From: Nitrososphaerota archaeon
Lineage (GTDB): Archaea; Thermoproteota; Nitrososphaeria; Nitrososphaerales; CADDZS01
Assembly: GCA_021325255.1 (NCBI GenBank)
Contig: JAJPHP010000054.1
Location: forward strand, 75,769 to 139,768
DNA length: 64,000 nucleotides
Reading direction: 5' to 3'
The first letter of the stretch is position 1. Each line of letters begins with the position of its first letter. The position numbers and the translations under genes are program-made. Shown piece by piece: positions 1 to 9,629 of the stretch. Below the pieces are notes generated by a model that did not search any database, was not told the DNA's origin, and saw nothing but the letters and a program-made list of their open reading frames with translations.

Positions 1-1010
1 TTGCTTACGAGACTGTTCAGTGAGAAGGCGATATTTACCGCTGAGCTATTGACCTGCCAATTGTCCGCATACACGGTAATGTACCCCTCATATTGAGGGC
101 AGCCCACGAGTGAGCCACAGTGAGGAAGGACTCCACCGACAAAGTTTCCCTGATTGTACGGACCGTAATAATCCGTGTTTAAGGACGAAGAGCTCAGGTT
201 GGACGGCACACTGTCATAAAATACCATGATTGAATTCGGGTTGATAGGCTCCAGGGTTGTTCCGACCAATCTCACCTCGTTCCCTGAGGACACCAAGGGA
301 GCATTGAGCTGGACGTAGAATGTCTCAAAGTCCTCTACGAAGTACACGTGCGTAGAATCGTAGGCTATTCCGATCGATACTCTGTTGTGGTACTGGTTGA
401 GAATATTGTCCCTGTGACCATTGTTGCAGCATGCCGAGTCGTTGTAAACCATCTGATTCTCAAGTGTTGCGAGCGCGTTCTTTACACTGCCAGTGTTGAG
501 GTATGTCGGCAGCGAAGTATACTCGTATGCCACGTTTTCTTCAACGAATCCCGTTCCGTTGAGTATCGTGTACCGCATGTATGGCTTGTATCCTTGAGTA
601 TCCCAGTGACTGAAATATTTGAAAAAGAGCATAGAGTCGGCGTGCTGCTGTGCGGACTGGATCGGGCTTGCAGTTACCGGGGATAGGCCCGCGTTGGCCC
701 TGTCCGAGTTAATCAACCCGAGAGTGTAGTTCAGCAGCGTCTGATAGTCCTGTGGGTAGGTTATAGTGACGGCGGAGTTGTAAATCGCGGGGCTGTTGGG
801 TGAAGTTGACCCCCCGTTATTGTTGTTGTAAGTGTTTACACCATATGTAGACGTGTAATAGCCACCGTTGAAGTGAACTATGTTTCCCAAAGAAGCCACT
901 ATGCTGGGAAGAAAAAGCATCAGGATAATCGCCACTATTACTAGCAACGCGAGGAACGTTGCGACTATGGCCGCCCACCCTGTTTTCTTCGGGTTCTGAG
1001 GTGATTCCAA
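1..1010 (-). CDS. Membrane-anchored CAP/SCP-domain protein, partial (C-terminus beyond left edge)
   Basis: An open frame of about 336 codons runs off the left edge on the minus strand. The only usable start after the upstream stop is TTG at 1010. Residues about 12-36 form one strong membrane segment after a short basic N-terminus, so the rest should face outside. A CAP (cysteine-rich secretory/PR-1-like) domain follows. It shows LLNYTLGLINSDRANAGL, then QQHADSML with FSHWD, then GHRDNILNQ, which match the usual His-bearing CAP signatures. Family members are extracellular and many have no known catalytic role. The part towards the edge looks like a beta-rich extension. The domain call is firm; the function is unknown. 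Confidence 0.85.
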   Translation of the reverse strand, partial: MESPQNPKKTGWAAIVATFLALLVIVAIILMLFLPSIVASLGNIVHFNGGYYTSTYGVNTYNNNNGGSTSPNSPAIYNSAVTITYPQDYQTLLNYTLGLINSDRANAGLSPVTASPIQSAQQHADSMLFFKYFSHWDTQGYKPYMRYTILNGTGFVEENVAYEYTSLPTYLNTGSVKNALATLENQMVYNDSACCNNGHRDNILNQYHNRVSIGIAYDSTHVYFVEDFETFYVQLNAPLVSSGNEVRLVGTTLEPINPNSIMVFYDSVPSNLSSSSLNTDYYGPYNQGNFVGGVLPHCGSLVGCPQYEGYITVYADNWQVNSSAVNIAFSLNSLVS

Positions 1011-1557
1011 GACTCTGGTTATACACGCAGACTAATTCTTTTCTTATCTCAAATGGAGCCTGTATGCTTGAAAGAGCATATAGGCATAGCGAGCAATGCA
1101 ACGAATCCTCTGACTAATGTAATACAATTGCGATGGAGGCTGAAGAGTTTGTTAAGAACCCGAAGGCGGAACCCTTGTGCGCTCCTCCCGGATTCATCGT
1201 CTTCACACCCATCATTGTTCGAACAAGGTTGGACAATTGAGGAAATGGCAATTTAGTGAAAGGAAACCCTTTGGATCTTAGTCAATACGTGCGTCGCGAT
1301 GACAAGATAAGGATTACCTGTTTAGAATCCATATTCGGAAGAGCGTTGGCCGAGTGGAGTCAATGCTGCCTTATTGGGTAATTTGGAAGGAAAATTCTAC
1401 TGCAATGCCCACGCCTCCAGCCTCGTGAGATGCCACTTGTTGCTGTGGAGATATTTCAGGTATGCGAAAAATCAAATCTGGAAATCTTTTTCTTACTTCG
1501 AATTCATGATGGGGAGAGAGCCTATAAGGCCTGCATGGCGGAGAAGAAACTGCGAGT
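1011..1557. other. Gene-free stretch
   Basis: This stretch separates the leftmost minus-strand gene from the CruF-like gene. The short open frames here overlap one another on both strands and show no protein-like composition. A tRNA-like D-arm string near 1343-1360 has no matching T-arm. I see no other structure in it. Confidence 0.5.
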
Positions 1558-2457
1558 TTGGCAATATCCAAAGGGCGGATCGTCGTCCACATTCTACTTC
1601 TAATGTATGCTGCCATACTTGGGTACGTGCTGCTCGGTTTGATCTTTCACTTTTCGATATCCGCGGACATTTTCTTTGACCTTTCCTTCGTCCTCCTTTT
1701 CTTCGCGCTTGCGCAGGCTTTCTTCGAGTTGGGCCGGAGGCGCGCCTTGATTTTCGTTGTGCTTTCAGCCGCCATAGGCTTCCTTGCGGAGGTACTCGGG
1801 ACCAGCACAGGGATTCCGTTTGGAAAGTACTCTTACGGAGATCTGCTCGGGCCAAAAGTCCTCGGCGTGCCAATCGTCGTTCCCCTAGTGTGGTTTGTTA
1901 TCGCGTACATAGCCCTGAGCATGGTTGAAGGGGGAGTATCAGGGAGAATTGGATCGCGCTCTGCTGGAGCCTTTTCTACTTCTACCTCGGCCGTACCCGG
2001 GCCTGATGCAAACCACGGCAGTAGGAACTACCTCTTAATTGCTTTGCTCGCTGCATTTGGGGCGATGTCTTGGGACCTGCTGATAGATCCAATGTTTTCC
2101 TCATACCAATACTGGACATGGGACAGCAACCAGTTCTTCTCGATCCCGACCTTATCTGGAATACCTCTCACAAACTTTGTCGGGTGGTTTGTCATAGTTT
2201 TTCTTGTAATCTCGGCCTATCTTCTCTTGGTCCCGAGAGGTGGGTTGGTTTTGCGAAGGAGAAACACGATTGATTCCGTTACAGTCTATTCTATGCTGAC
2301 AATTGATGGTGTCATCGCTAACTGGTCGCTCGGTCATTCTTTTGTGATTGCCATAGGATCAGCCGCAATGATTGCATTCATTCTCCTTTCATTGACCTGG
2401 CCAAGGCTGCTAAGATCTTCAGATAGACCGTCGGCGTCGACGCGGACCTCTCTTTAG
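1558..2457 (+). CDS. Carotenoid biosynthesis membrane protein (CruF/DUF422 family)
   Basis: This is a 299-residue polytopic membrane protein with about eight hydrophobic segments. It carries the family signature EVLGTSTGIPFGKYSY around residues 80-95, followed by a Pro-rich VPIVVPLVW segment. CruF-type proteins hydrate the end groups of acyclic C50 or C40 carotenoids in the membrane (bisanhydrobacterioruberin hydratase in haloarchaea). No other carotenoid gene is nearby, so the substrate is not shown. The start is TTG at 1558, with an in-frame ATG at 1603 as alternative. It ends 39 bases before moeA on the same strand, so the two may be cotranscribed. Confidence 0.8.
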   Translation: MAISKGRIVVHILLLMYAAILGYVLLGLIFHFSISADIFFDLSFVLLFFALAQAFFELGRRRALIFVVLSAAIGFLAEVLGTSTGIPFGKYSYGDLLGPKVLGVPIVVPLVWFVIAYIALSMVEGGVSGRIGSRSAGAFSTSTSAVPGPDANHGSRNYLLIALLAAFGAMSWDLLIDPMFSSYQYWTWDSNQFFSIPTLSGIPLTNFVGWFVIVFLVISAYLLLVPRGGLVLRRRNTIDSVTVYSMLTIDGVIANWSLGHSFVIAIGSAAMIAFILLSLTWPRLLRSSDRPSASTRTSL

Positions 2458-2495
2458 TTGAGATTCAGGACAATGAGAGCAAACGGAGAGAGCGA

Positions 2496-3989
2496 GTGCA
2501 GGAACAAATGGCAGACCTTTCCCACATGAATGAGGAGAAAGCCGGAGAGATGAAAAAGAAAAACCGCGGCCGCTTCGGGCACAATGCAGATGAAGACGAA
2601 GAAGGTCACACGCACTATCATGGCGTAGATAAGGCGGAACAACACATTGGCGTGGATCAGGCGCTCGAGATGTTTTTAGGGCAGATTGTGCCCGTCAGAC
2701 CTGTAACGGTCACACTGGATGAGGCCTGGAACAGGGTGCTGTTTCAGGACATCATATCTGAGATAGACATACCAAAGCAAGCGCGTTCGACACGCGACGG
2801 ATTCGCGATAAGGTTGCCCGGACACGCGGGCGCCGCCGCTCCCTTTTCCGAATTTTCCATTGTCGGAGAAGTCAGGATTGGAGCAATTCCAACGATCTCC
2901 CTGAAGGATGGTCAGGCAGCACTGGTCGCAACCGGCTCGTACGTGCCCGACGGGACAAGCGCCGTGATGATGAAGGAGTACGCGAAGGTGCGAGACGGAA
3001 ACCTGCTGACCATTGAGCGAGAGGCCACCGCAGGCGAAAACATTCTGGCCCCCGGCGCCGACATCTCACGTGGAGACACCGTGCTGAAGGCCGGCACTCG
3101 CCTGCGACCTAATCATATCGCCCTCCTTGCAATGCTCGGGTGGGGGAAAGTCAGAGTGTATCGACGCCCACGCGTAGGGTTCTTTTCGACTGGAGATGAG
3201 CTAATGGACGTCAAGGAGAAGGGCCTAGAGAGCAGCAAGAAGAACAGAAGGAGTGACAAGAAGAAGGAAGGGGGTGGCGCAAAGATCTACGACTCCAACA
3301 GACCATTCATTAAGGCAGCACTGCAGGAGCTCGGCGCTGAACCGTGCGACCTAGGCATCGCAAGAGACAATTTTGACGAGATAAGGGCGAAGATGCTAAA
3401 CGGCCTTCGTACATGCGATGCACTGTTTCTCTCCGCTGGTTCGTCCGTGGGGGAAAGAGACTACGTGGGAAGAGCCGCCGATTCGATCAAGGGCGTACGC
3501 ATGCTTGTCCACGGTGTGGCGATGCGACCGTCGAGCCCTACCGGGCTCGCTACCTATCAAGGCAAGCCCTTCGTACTTCTGCCCGGCTTTCCGACGTCCG
3601 CAATTGTAAGTTTCTTCGTGTTCGGCTTGCCAGTGATAAGTAAACTTTCTGGGCTCTCGCTGGGCGCAACCGAAGGAGGCAAGAAGAGGGTCGAGGCTTT
3701 GGCGGCGAGGTTGGGGGTATTCTATCAGACGATAAGTGCGACTCTCCTCGATGAGTATCATGGAAAACCAGGTATCAAGCATTTTCTGCGCGTTCGGGTG
3801 ACGAGGGACCGAACTGATGGCGGAGAAAGGTACCTTGCGAGAATTGTAAAGCCTACCGAAGCTTACCATTCGAAATGGCTCGCTGAGGCCAATGGAATTG
3901 CAGTGATAGATGAGGATAAAGTCTCCGCTGTTATGTCGGGGAACAAGGAGGTGCCCGTGCTCCTCTTTGGCAACGTGGGCCAGAACTGA
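2496..3989 (+). CDS. moeA: Molybdopterin molybdenumtransferase MoeA-like
   Basis: MoeA inserts molybdate into adenylylated molybdopterin in the last step of molybdenum cofactor synthesis. After about 50 charged, His-containing residues not typical of the family, the MoeA domains run in order. The N-terminal region has STRDGFAI (normally SxxDGYA), the central MogA-like fold has GSSVGERDY (normally GGxSxGxxD), and PGFPTSA matches the PGxPxS loop. A Lys/Arg-rich insertion lies near residues 240-265, just before YDSN. Length is 497 residues against about 400-410 usually; the two insertions explain the excess. Start is GTG at 2496, with ATG at 2508 possible. No other moa/mob gene is visible in the window. 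Confidence 0.88.
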   Translation: MQEQMADLSHMNEEKAGEMKKKNRGRFGHNADEDEEGHTHYHGVDKAEQHIGVDQALEMFLGQIVPVRPVTVTLDEAWNRVLFQDIISEIDIPKQARSTRDGFAIRLPGHAGAAAPFSEFSIVGEVRIGAIPTISLKDGQAALVATGSYVPDGTSAVMMKEYAKVRDGNLLTIEREATAGENILAPGADISRGDTVLKAGTRLRPNHIALLAMLGWGKVRVYRRPRVGFFSTGDELMDVKEKGLESSKKNRRSDKKKEGGGAKIYDSNRPFIKAALQELGAEPCDLGIARDNFDEIRAKMLNGLRTCDALFLSAGSSVGERDYVGRAADSIKGVRMLVHGVAMRPSSPTGLATYQGKPFVLLPGFPTSAIVSFFVFGLPVISKLSGLSLGATEGGKKRVEALAARLGVFYQTISATLLDEYHGKPGIKHFLRVRVTRDRTDGGERYLARIVKPTEAYHSKWLAEANGIAVIDEDKVSAVMSGNKEVPVLLFGNVGQN

Positions 3990-4126
3990 AAAGAAGATAC
4001 AGTCCCAGTCAAAAAGAATGAGAAAAATAGCCGCATCGCATGGCGCTTTGACGCAACATGACGGCCAGAGTACCGTAAGATTCAATTCCAACCCTCCCTT
4101 TAAGGCAAACCAGTCGAGCCGCAGAA

Positions 4127-5038
4127 TTGCCCTTCCAAATAAACAAGATGCTCGTGGGCGTTGACGGGTCGGAGACCTCAGACTATGCACTAAATATCGG
4201 ATTAAAGCTAGGCGACGTCTACTCGGCGAGGCTGGACCTCTTGCACGTGGGGCGTGGGATGATCCCGGTTTCTCCTCAGATATTTGATCCTCTTCTTGGA
4301 ACCACGGGCATTCCCATGCCAACTCCGAAGCCAACGCCGGAGTTCGCTTCAAACAAGCCGGCAGAAGGTGGACTTGCGCCGCTCGTGGCAGACAGGCGAA
4401 AGGTCGTTCTGGCACACGGCCTTCAGTGCAGCGGCATCCAGATAGATTCCGACGACGTGTCAGGCGAGATACTCAAGACCTCCGCAGTCGGTAAGTACGA
4501 CCTAATCGTGCTTGGAAGCAAAGGATTCAGGGGTATCAAGGGCTTCCTCCTCGGCAGCGTCTCGCAGAAGATCGCTAAGGAGGCAAAGCGCTCTGTCTTG
4601 ATCGTGAAGACGAGGATCGATACCATTCCGAAGATACTTCTAGGCTACGATGGTTCCGAAGAGAGCAGACTAGCGCTTGAGGTTGCATCGAGCCTTGCGA
4701 AGAAATTTCGAGGTCAAGTAAGGGTCGTAAGTGTGGTCAGCGTGCCGATCTCCGCGGAAGGCTACATGATTTCGGACATGGATAAGTGGGAAAGGGAAAT
4801 GAGAGACCATATGGACAATGCCATCTCTATGCTTCGCGCTGAGGGAGTAAATGCCGAGGGGAAGGTAGTTGACTTTGCCGACGTGTCGCGTGCCCTAATC
4901 GACGAGGCGGAGAGAGGCTCCTTCGACATGATCGTGGTCGGAAACAGAGGGCAGGGTCGGCTCAAGTCGCTTTTCCTTGGAAGCGTCGCCTCTGGAATAG
5001 CAAACTCTGCAAAGACAAACGTCCTGATCGTACGCTGA
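4127..5038 (+). CDS. Universal stress protein, two tandem UspA domains
   Basis: The 303-residue protein holds two complete Usp domains in tandem, about residues 5-165 and 167-303. Each begins with a beta strand followed by a DGS motif (GVDGSETS and GYDGSEES). Each ends with the ATP-binding glycine pattern (GSKGFRGIKGFLLGS and GNRGQGRLKSLFLGS), so both halves look able to bind ATP. TTG at 4127 gives the usual short lead before the first strand; ATG at 4148 would cut into it. Tandem Usp proteins act in stress adaptation, but the ligand and partner cannot be told here. It converges with guaB. Confidence 0.88.
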   Translation: MPFQINKMLVGVDGSETSDYALNIGLKLGDVYSARLDLLHVGRGMIPVSPQIFDPLLGTTGIPMPTPKPTPEFASNKPAEGGLAPLVADRRKVVLAHGLQCSGIQIDSDDVSGEILKTSAVGKYDLIVLGSKGFRGIKGFLLGSVSQKIAKEAKRSVLIVKTRIDTIPKILLGYDGSEESRLALEVASSLAKKFRGQVRVVSVVSVPISAEGYMISDMDKWEREMRDHMDNAISMLRAEGVNAEGKVVDFADVSRALIDEAERGSFDMIVVGNRGQGRLKSLFLGSVASGIANSAKTNVLIVR

Positions 5039-5057
5039 GGGGTAGAACTATACCTTA

Positions 5058-6611
5058 CTAGATCTGTTCCACATCGTGGGGCTTGCTCTCCGTGAGGCCG
5101 ACTTCTGTCATCCTTACGAACTCTCCGTTGCGCCTGAGCTCTTCGAGGTTTCTGGCGCCGCAGTAACTCAGTCCGCTTCGTAGCCCTCCGACAAGCTGGC
5201 GGAGTACTGTGACTGCCGAGCCCTTGTAGGGGACGATTGCCTCGACTCCCTCTGGTACGTAATCGCTAAGGTCGGATGTGGTCTCCCCCCGGCCCAATTC
5301 TGCCTCTTGAAGTGATGCGACAACCGGTGGAGCGGTCTGCTGTGCGAGTTGATCTCTCCTCGCGGAGGATGATGCCATTCCTCGTGTAACCTTGTACCTG
5401 TAATCCCCCCTGAAGACAATCTCGCCCGGACTCTCGTCCGTGCCTGCAAACAAGCTCCCCACCATCACGCTGTCAGCGCCTGCTACAAGTGCCTTCGTAA
5501 TGTCTCCAGAGTTCCTTATTCCGCCGTCAGCGATCAGGGTTACACCGTATTCGCGTGTAACCTCCGCGCAGTCAGCGATAGCGGTAAGTTGTGGCACTCC
5601 CGAGCCTGTGATGACTCTTGTAATACAAATCGATCCACTTCCGACGCCGACCTTAACACAGTCGGCCCCTGCTTTAACTAGGTCCTTCGCACCATCTCTG
5701 GTTGCTACGTTGCCAGCTATCAGCTCGACTTCGCGCAGTTCCCTCTTGATCTTCCTTATTGCCTCAATTGCGTGAGAACTGTGGCCATGCGCAATGTCGA
5801 GCACGAGTGCGTCAACCTCAGCCTCGTGGAGTCGCTTTGCCCTTTCGAGGAAGTCTCCTTTGACTCCAACTGCCGCGCCAACCCTGAGCCTCCCCTTGGA
5901 GTCCTTGGTGGCGTTTGGAGATTGCCTTCGCTTGAGGATGTCCTTGGCAGTTATCAGTCCCTTCAGCCTGTCGCTGGAATCGACCAGTGGGAGCTTTTCG
6001 ATCTTCGTGCGCTCCATGATCTGCTCGGCCTGTTCAATACTCGTCTTCCTCCATGGTGCAACGACGAGATCCGCTCTCTTTGTCATCACCTCGGTCACCG
6101 GCAGGTCGGGCTCGATCCTGAACCTGAGGTCTCTCGTGGTCACTATACCCTTGAGTTTCCCCTGTCCATCGACGATGAGTATCCCTCCGACGTTCCGCTG
6201 ATTCATCATGTTGAGAACGTCACGAACTTTTGATGATGACTCTTCAAGAGAGTAAGGTGACTCAATGATAATGCTCTCCGTCCGCTTTACCCGTCTTACC
6301 TGCTCGACCTCTTCTTCCAAGCTCATGAACCTGTGAATTATTCCGATGCCGCCTTCCCTAGCCATCGTGATTGCCATTTCGGATTCGGTCACGGTGTCCA
6401 TGTTGGCAGAGATCAGTGGCACATTAATCTCGATGTTTTTTGTCAGGCGAGTTCTAGTGAGCACATCTTTCCTTGACCTGACCTCCGAATACTTTGGTAC
6501 GAGCAGCACATCATCAAAGGTTAGCCCAGTCCTTACGCTGTCGAGCGAAAGTCCTCTTTCTTTGTCCCCGCTACGACGTAGCCTAGGGTGAGCGACCCGT
6601 CCTCCACGCAA
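5058..6611 (-). CDS. guaB: IMP dehydrogenase with CBS pair
   Basis: This enzyme oxidises IMP to XMP, the committed step of GMP synthesis. The TIM barrel starts at [17 protein letters not shown]. It is interrupted by two CBS domains, about residues 113-231, and resumes with the catalytic loop GSGSICITR (Cys at about 329). The NAD flap region has [12 protein letters not shown], and [12 protein letters not shown] follows. The catalytic loop reads GSGSIC rather than the common GPGSIC, within family variation as far as I recall. The open frame extends to ATG at 6683, but the extra 24 residues are Arg-rich and unlike the family. TTG at 6611 lies about 37 bases after a TATA-like box, so I prefer it; neither start is certain. 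Confidence 0.92.
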   Translation of the reverse strand: MRGGRVAHPRLRRSGDKERGLSLDSVRTGLTFDDVLLVPKYSEVRSRKDVLTRTRLTKNIEINVPLISANMDTVTESEMAITMAREGGIGIIHRFMSLEEEVEQVRRVKRTESIIIESPYSLEESSSKVRDVLNMMNQRNVGGILIVDGQGKLKGIVTTRDLRFRIEPDLPVTEVMTKRADLVVAPWRKTSIEQAEQIMERTKIEKLPLVDSSDRLKGLITAKDILKRRQSPNATKDSKGRLRVGAAVGVKGDFLERAKRLHEAEVDALVLDIAHGHSSHAIEAIRKIKRELREVELIAGNVATRDGAKDLVKAGADCVKVGVGSGSICITRVITGSGVPQLTAIADCAEVTREYGVTLIADGGIRNSGDITKALVAGADSVMVGSLFAGTDESPGEIVFRGDYRYKVTRGMASSSARRDQLAQQTAPPVVASLQEAELGRGETTSDLSDYVPEGVEAIVPYKGSAVTVLRQLVGGLRSGLSYCGARNLEELRRNGEFVRMTEVGLTESKPHDVEQI

Positions 6612-6647
6612 AGTGTGGGTAGCGAGTGACGAGCTCCAAGTTTGTCT

Positions 6648-6655
6648 CTTTATGT
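6648..6655 (-). promoter_or_regulatory. guaB: Probable TATA box for guaB
   Basis: On the minus strand the sequence reads CATAAAGA, about 37-44 bases before the TTG at 6611. That spacing would give a short leader and supports the shorter IMP dehydrogenase start. Confidence 0.4.
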
Positions 6656-6838
6656 CAGGGCTTCTTCTCGTTGCTCGGTTCATTTGAACAAGTTCTCGGC
6701 TTCCAAACCATTTGGTTTTGGCTTGTATTTTGACCTTGTTCTTTTTTGCTTCTCCAAGAGACTGGAAAAGGGAGAGAGATTGTTACCTGCTTGCTATCTC
6801 CCAGCTGGCCAACCAATTCTCAATTGCGTGGTCAACAT

Positions 6839-6849
6839 CTTAAATAAGC
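6839..6849 (+). promoter_or_regulatory. Probable TATA box for the ParB-like gene
   Basis: CTTAAATAAGC lies about 35-45 bases before the TTG start at 6884. An archaeal TATA box at this distance gives a leaderless or nearly leaderless transcript, which fits the absence of a ribosome binding site. Confidence 0.45.
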
Positions 6850-6883
6850 AATTTCTCGGAAAGCGAAGATTGCAGTTTCAAAC

Positions 6884-7381
6884 TTGACGCAGGCAAAGAC
6901 AGAAGGAGGCAAAGCGTTGGACCTCCGAATTGAGATAAAGAGAGTGGACATCCCGGATCTGGTGCCGCACGAGGGTGTGATTGAAGAGCACATAAGAGAG
7001 ATCACCGATTGGATCAGGTCCGACGGCTTCCAGCTCAGGCCAATTGCAATCTCAAGGCTGGATTCTCTTGGCCCAAAGTGGAAAGGCAGATTGATGATTC
7101 ATGACGGGCACCACAGGACGGCTGCACTGAAGCGTCTTGGTTGCACGAAAATCATGGGTTCGATATTCGACTTTACTGATCCGAGAATCAAGGTCTTCGG
7201 CTACTACGATACTTCAATCGCGGTAAGCAAGGAGGAGGTCATAAGGAGGGCGACCTCGGGCATGGAGGTAACCCCAAGGTACGACAAGCATTTCATCGAA
7301 GTAGATGGTGGTCTCCTACCCTTCCACGACAACGATATTCTTGAGCCGAAAACGCCAACTCCCCTCGCCAAACTCAAGTAG
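6884..7381 (+). CDS. ParB/sulfiredoxin-fold protein, possibly SerK-like serine kinase
   Basis: The 165-residue protein carries the ParB-type nucleotide-binding signature HDGHHRTAALKRLG at about residues 73-86. It also has a VPHE motif near residue 30 and a long helix between them. This layout recalls the archaeal free-serine kinase SerK and SbnI as well as other small ParB-like enzymes; it lacks the DNA-binding HTH of true ParB. There is no partition partner next to it. A metabolic kinase or other nucleotide-using enzyme is more likely than a partition protein, but the substrate is inferred only from fold. The start is TTG at 6884. Confidence 0.65.
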   Translation: MTQAKTEGGKALDLRIEIKRVDIPDLVPHEGVIEEHIREITDWIRSDGFQLRPIAISRLDSLGPKWKGRLMIHDGHHRTAALKRLGCTKIMGSIFDFTDPRIKVFGYYDTSIAVSKEEVIRRATSGMEVTPRYDKHFIEVDGGLLPFHDNDILEPKTPTPLAKLK

Positions 7382-7423
7382 AGGAAGACCTCAAACGCAG
7401 AGAGAGTCCCCCATTGCTCTCTC

Positions 7424-8344
7424 TTAGCGAAGATTCCTGTTACGTTGAATTCTGTTCATCAGGCGGTATGGGTAGGGGACCTTCCCGTCAGCTTGCTTGA
7501 GACGATCCTCTATTAGCTTGAAGTACTTCCTGTCAATCTCGGCAGCAATGTAGTGGCGCTGCATCTTCTTGCACTCAATGATTTCGGAGCCGCTTCCACC
7601 AAACAAAATCAAGACGGCATCCCCGGGCTGTGTGCAGGACGCTATGAGTGTGTGGGAGAGTTTCTCGGGTATCTGACATGAGTGAAAGGTCTTTGTCACT
7701 CCGACATTTTTCACAAGGTCATAGTATAGCCAGCTGTAAGGCATCCTGCCTGGAGCGCCTTCCTCGAGGAGTTTTCTTATTCTCCTGTCGTTCGGGTTTT
7801 GGTACCCAACGGCCACGTTCTCCAGATAGAATTTGTTTTGTTTTGATTTCGTGCAGTGAAGAATTGATCTGTGCGCGGTCGTGAACCTCCTACCGCTGTG
7901 GCCAATGTTTGTGTTGTAAACCCACACATACTCGTTTACGTCGCAGAAGGCGTCGTCGAGGTATCTAGTCCTGAGATACGCGTTATTCTTGGGGTAGTTA
8001 ATGACAAAGAAATTCCCCTCAGGCTTCAGTACCCTTAGAGCTTCCTTCGACCACTCAACGCACCAAGAAATATAGTCGTCGAATTTCTTCTTGTAGGAAA
8101 TATTGTTGTACTTCACACCCACATTGTAATCTGGGTCGGCGTAGACGCAGTCTATCGAGTTGGAGGGCAGCTTGCGAAGTAACTCGATTACATCTTCGTT
8201 GTAGACACGGTCCCAGAATTTTTCAATTTTAGAAGAAAGGGACGAACGTCTGAAGGAAACTGTGAAACCGCCAGCAGTATCATGATCTTCTCGCGGGTCC
8301 TCCTCGGTACTCCTTTCAGTTCCTAATCTTCTTCGATCCTTCAA
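7424..8344 (-). CDS. Orphan DNA methyltransferase, N6-adenine/N4-cytosine type (beta-class order)
   Basis: The target-base catalytic motif is near the N-terminus (DPDYNVG, about residues 70-76, where DPPY or DPPF is usual). The S-adenosylmethionine motif is near the C-terminus (LFGGSGSEIIEC, about residue 250, where FxGxG is usual). That order is the beta class, known from cell-cycle and restriction methyltransferases. About 45 residues before the domain are charged and may be non-coding or a poor start choice. No restriction endonuclease or specificity gene lies beside it, so it is an orphan. DPDY is rarer than DPPY but keeps Asp, Pro and Tyr, so activity is plausible. Confidence 0.8.
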   Translation of the reverse strand: MKDRRRLGTERSTEEDPREDHDTAGGFTVSFRRSSLSSKIEKFWDRVYNEDVIELLRKLPSNSIDCVYADPDYNVGVKYNNISYKKKFDDYISWCVEWSKEALRVLKPEGNFFVINYPKNNAYLRTRYLDDAFCDVNEYVWVYNTNIGHSGRRFTTAHRSILHCTKSKQNKFYLENVAVGYQNPNDRRIRKLLEEGAPGRMPYSWLYYDLVKNVGVTKTFHSCQIPEKLSHTLIASCTQPGDAVLILFGGSGSEIIECKKMQRHYIAAEIDRKYFKLIEDRLKQADGKVPYPYRLMNRIQRNRNLR

Positions 8345-8461
8345 AACTCAATACTGGCTTATCCTCGGCCTTATTGCGATTGTGCATTTATCACTTACGA
8401 GTCTGCAATGAGAAGTAGACTGGAACCCAATGCAAATTATTAGGCGGAGGAATAGATTTGG

Positions 8462-9433
8462 TCAATGTCCTGGAACGTGTCTGCCCGCGGAGATCTTTAC
8501 GCCGTCTACGAGGCCTCTGAGCATCGAAAGGTAGATCAGGCGCAGGCTCTGTTTCCTTCTTGTCGGGTGCATCAGGATTCCTGAGCTGACCGGAACCAAG
8601 AACAGGAACGAGCGTGCAAACTCTTTCAGTGGAAGAAAGGGTTCGCCATGGTGTAGCCTCGACATAAGGTCAAACCAATCCCTGACTTCGTAGTAACGCC
8701 TCGCGTAATCCTCAGAGGCATGTTCTGCCCAATATCCCGGTGTTCCAGGCAGCGTTACGTCGTGATAAATTGAGGCGGAGCCTAGTGCATAAGCCTGGTA
8801 TCCAAGCCTCTTTATTTTCTGACAGAGATCACACGAGCTGTTGACAGGCAGGGACTCGTCAAAGCCTCCTGTCGCTTCGAGGATGCCTCTTCTGACCATT
8901 GAGGCGTTTGGGAGTGCATCGGTTGGAAGGAACTGTATTCCTGGTTTCTCCTTTTCTAGCTCGTTTCTCCCAATGAGGTTGAACTTCCACCGCCCCTTGA
9001 CGAACGGAGCGGAGTACACCCAGACTAGATCGCGCTTCTTTTCATAGTACACGACCGGCATGAGTGCACCGATCTTCGTATTTGCATCTAGTGTTTCGGA
9101 GAGTGTGTCCACAGTCCCCTCCGGGAGGACATTGTCATCATCGACAAAGAATACGTACTTCCCTTGAGCGTTCTTCCATCCAATGTTCTTTGCACTCGAG
9201 ATGAAGCGTCTTCTCACGTTTCTAATCAGGCGGAGCCTGTCGCCTAAAGATGAGTGGATGTGCCCGTCAATCGGGGTCTCGCATTCACTGTCGTCCACCA
9301 CGATTACTTCATACTTTGATTTGATTTCCGAGATCGCTATGGACTCTAGAAGGCGATTCAATTTTTTCTCTCTGTTATAGGTAGGAATGACGAAGCTTAT
9401 CTTTGGAGGAAGATCGGAGGACATATGGGTCAC
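8462..9433 (-). CDS. Glycosyltransferase family 2
   Basis: A GT-A fold enzyme of 323 residues that should transfer a sugar from a nucleotide-sugar to a lipid, glycan or protein. It opens with ISFVIPTYNRE, the first strand and loop of GT2. VIVVDDSE follows, and the metal-binding FFVDDDN appears near residues 95-101. A C-terminal hydrophobic stretch (about residues 270-290) may touch the membrane. In archaea such genes often serve N-glycosylation or surface polysaccharide, but no oligosaccharyltransferase or sugar-nucleotide gene is adjacent. The acceptor is not indicated. Confidence 0.85.
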   Translation of the reverse strand: MTHMSSDLPPKISFVIPTYNREKKLNRLLESIAISEIKSKYEVIVVDDSECETPIDGHIHSSLGDRLRLIRNVRRRFISSAKNIGWKNAQGKYVFFVDDDNVLPEGTVDTLSETLDANTKIGALMPVVYYEKKRDLVWVYSAPFVKGRWKFNLIGRNELEKEKPGIQFLPTDALPNASMVRRGILEATGGFDESLPVNSSCDLCQKIKRLGYQAYALGSASIYHDVTLPGTPGYWAEHASEDYARRYYEVRDWFDLMSRLHHGEPFLPLKEFARSFLFLVPVSSGILMHPTRRKQSLRLIYLSMLRGLVDGVKISAGRHVPGH

Positions 9434-9629
9434 TCTACCTCAAGAGCAAAAGAATGGATCCTGACGCATCGAAGCACAGAGTTGTTCCCTCATATTTTTT
9501 CTTTGCTAGCAAGTGGAGAATCACCGTGTTTAGTGTCCTACAACTCGCAATACAATCTGCTCCTGTTTTCCTCCGGTGGAAGTGCATGCGCCAGTGAATT
9601 CAATCAGTGAAGAGAGGGAGTTGGTTCGT

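Noticed and set aside
1340..1420. tRNA-like string GCGTTGGCCGAGTGG
   Set aside because: It resembles a class II tRNA acceptor and D-arm, but no anticodon stem, T-arm or matching 3' acceptor strand follows within 100 bases.
3396..4415. 339-codon minus-strand frame
   Set aside because: It lies antisense to moeA and the UspA gene, both of which have clear family motifs; its own sequence is Arg/Pro/Cys-rich and motif-free.
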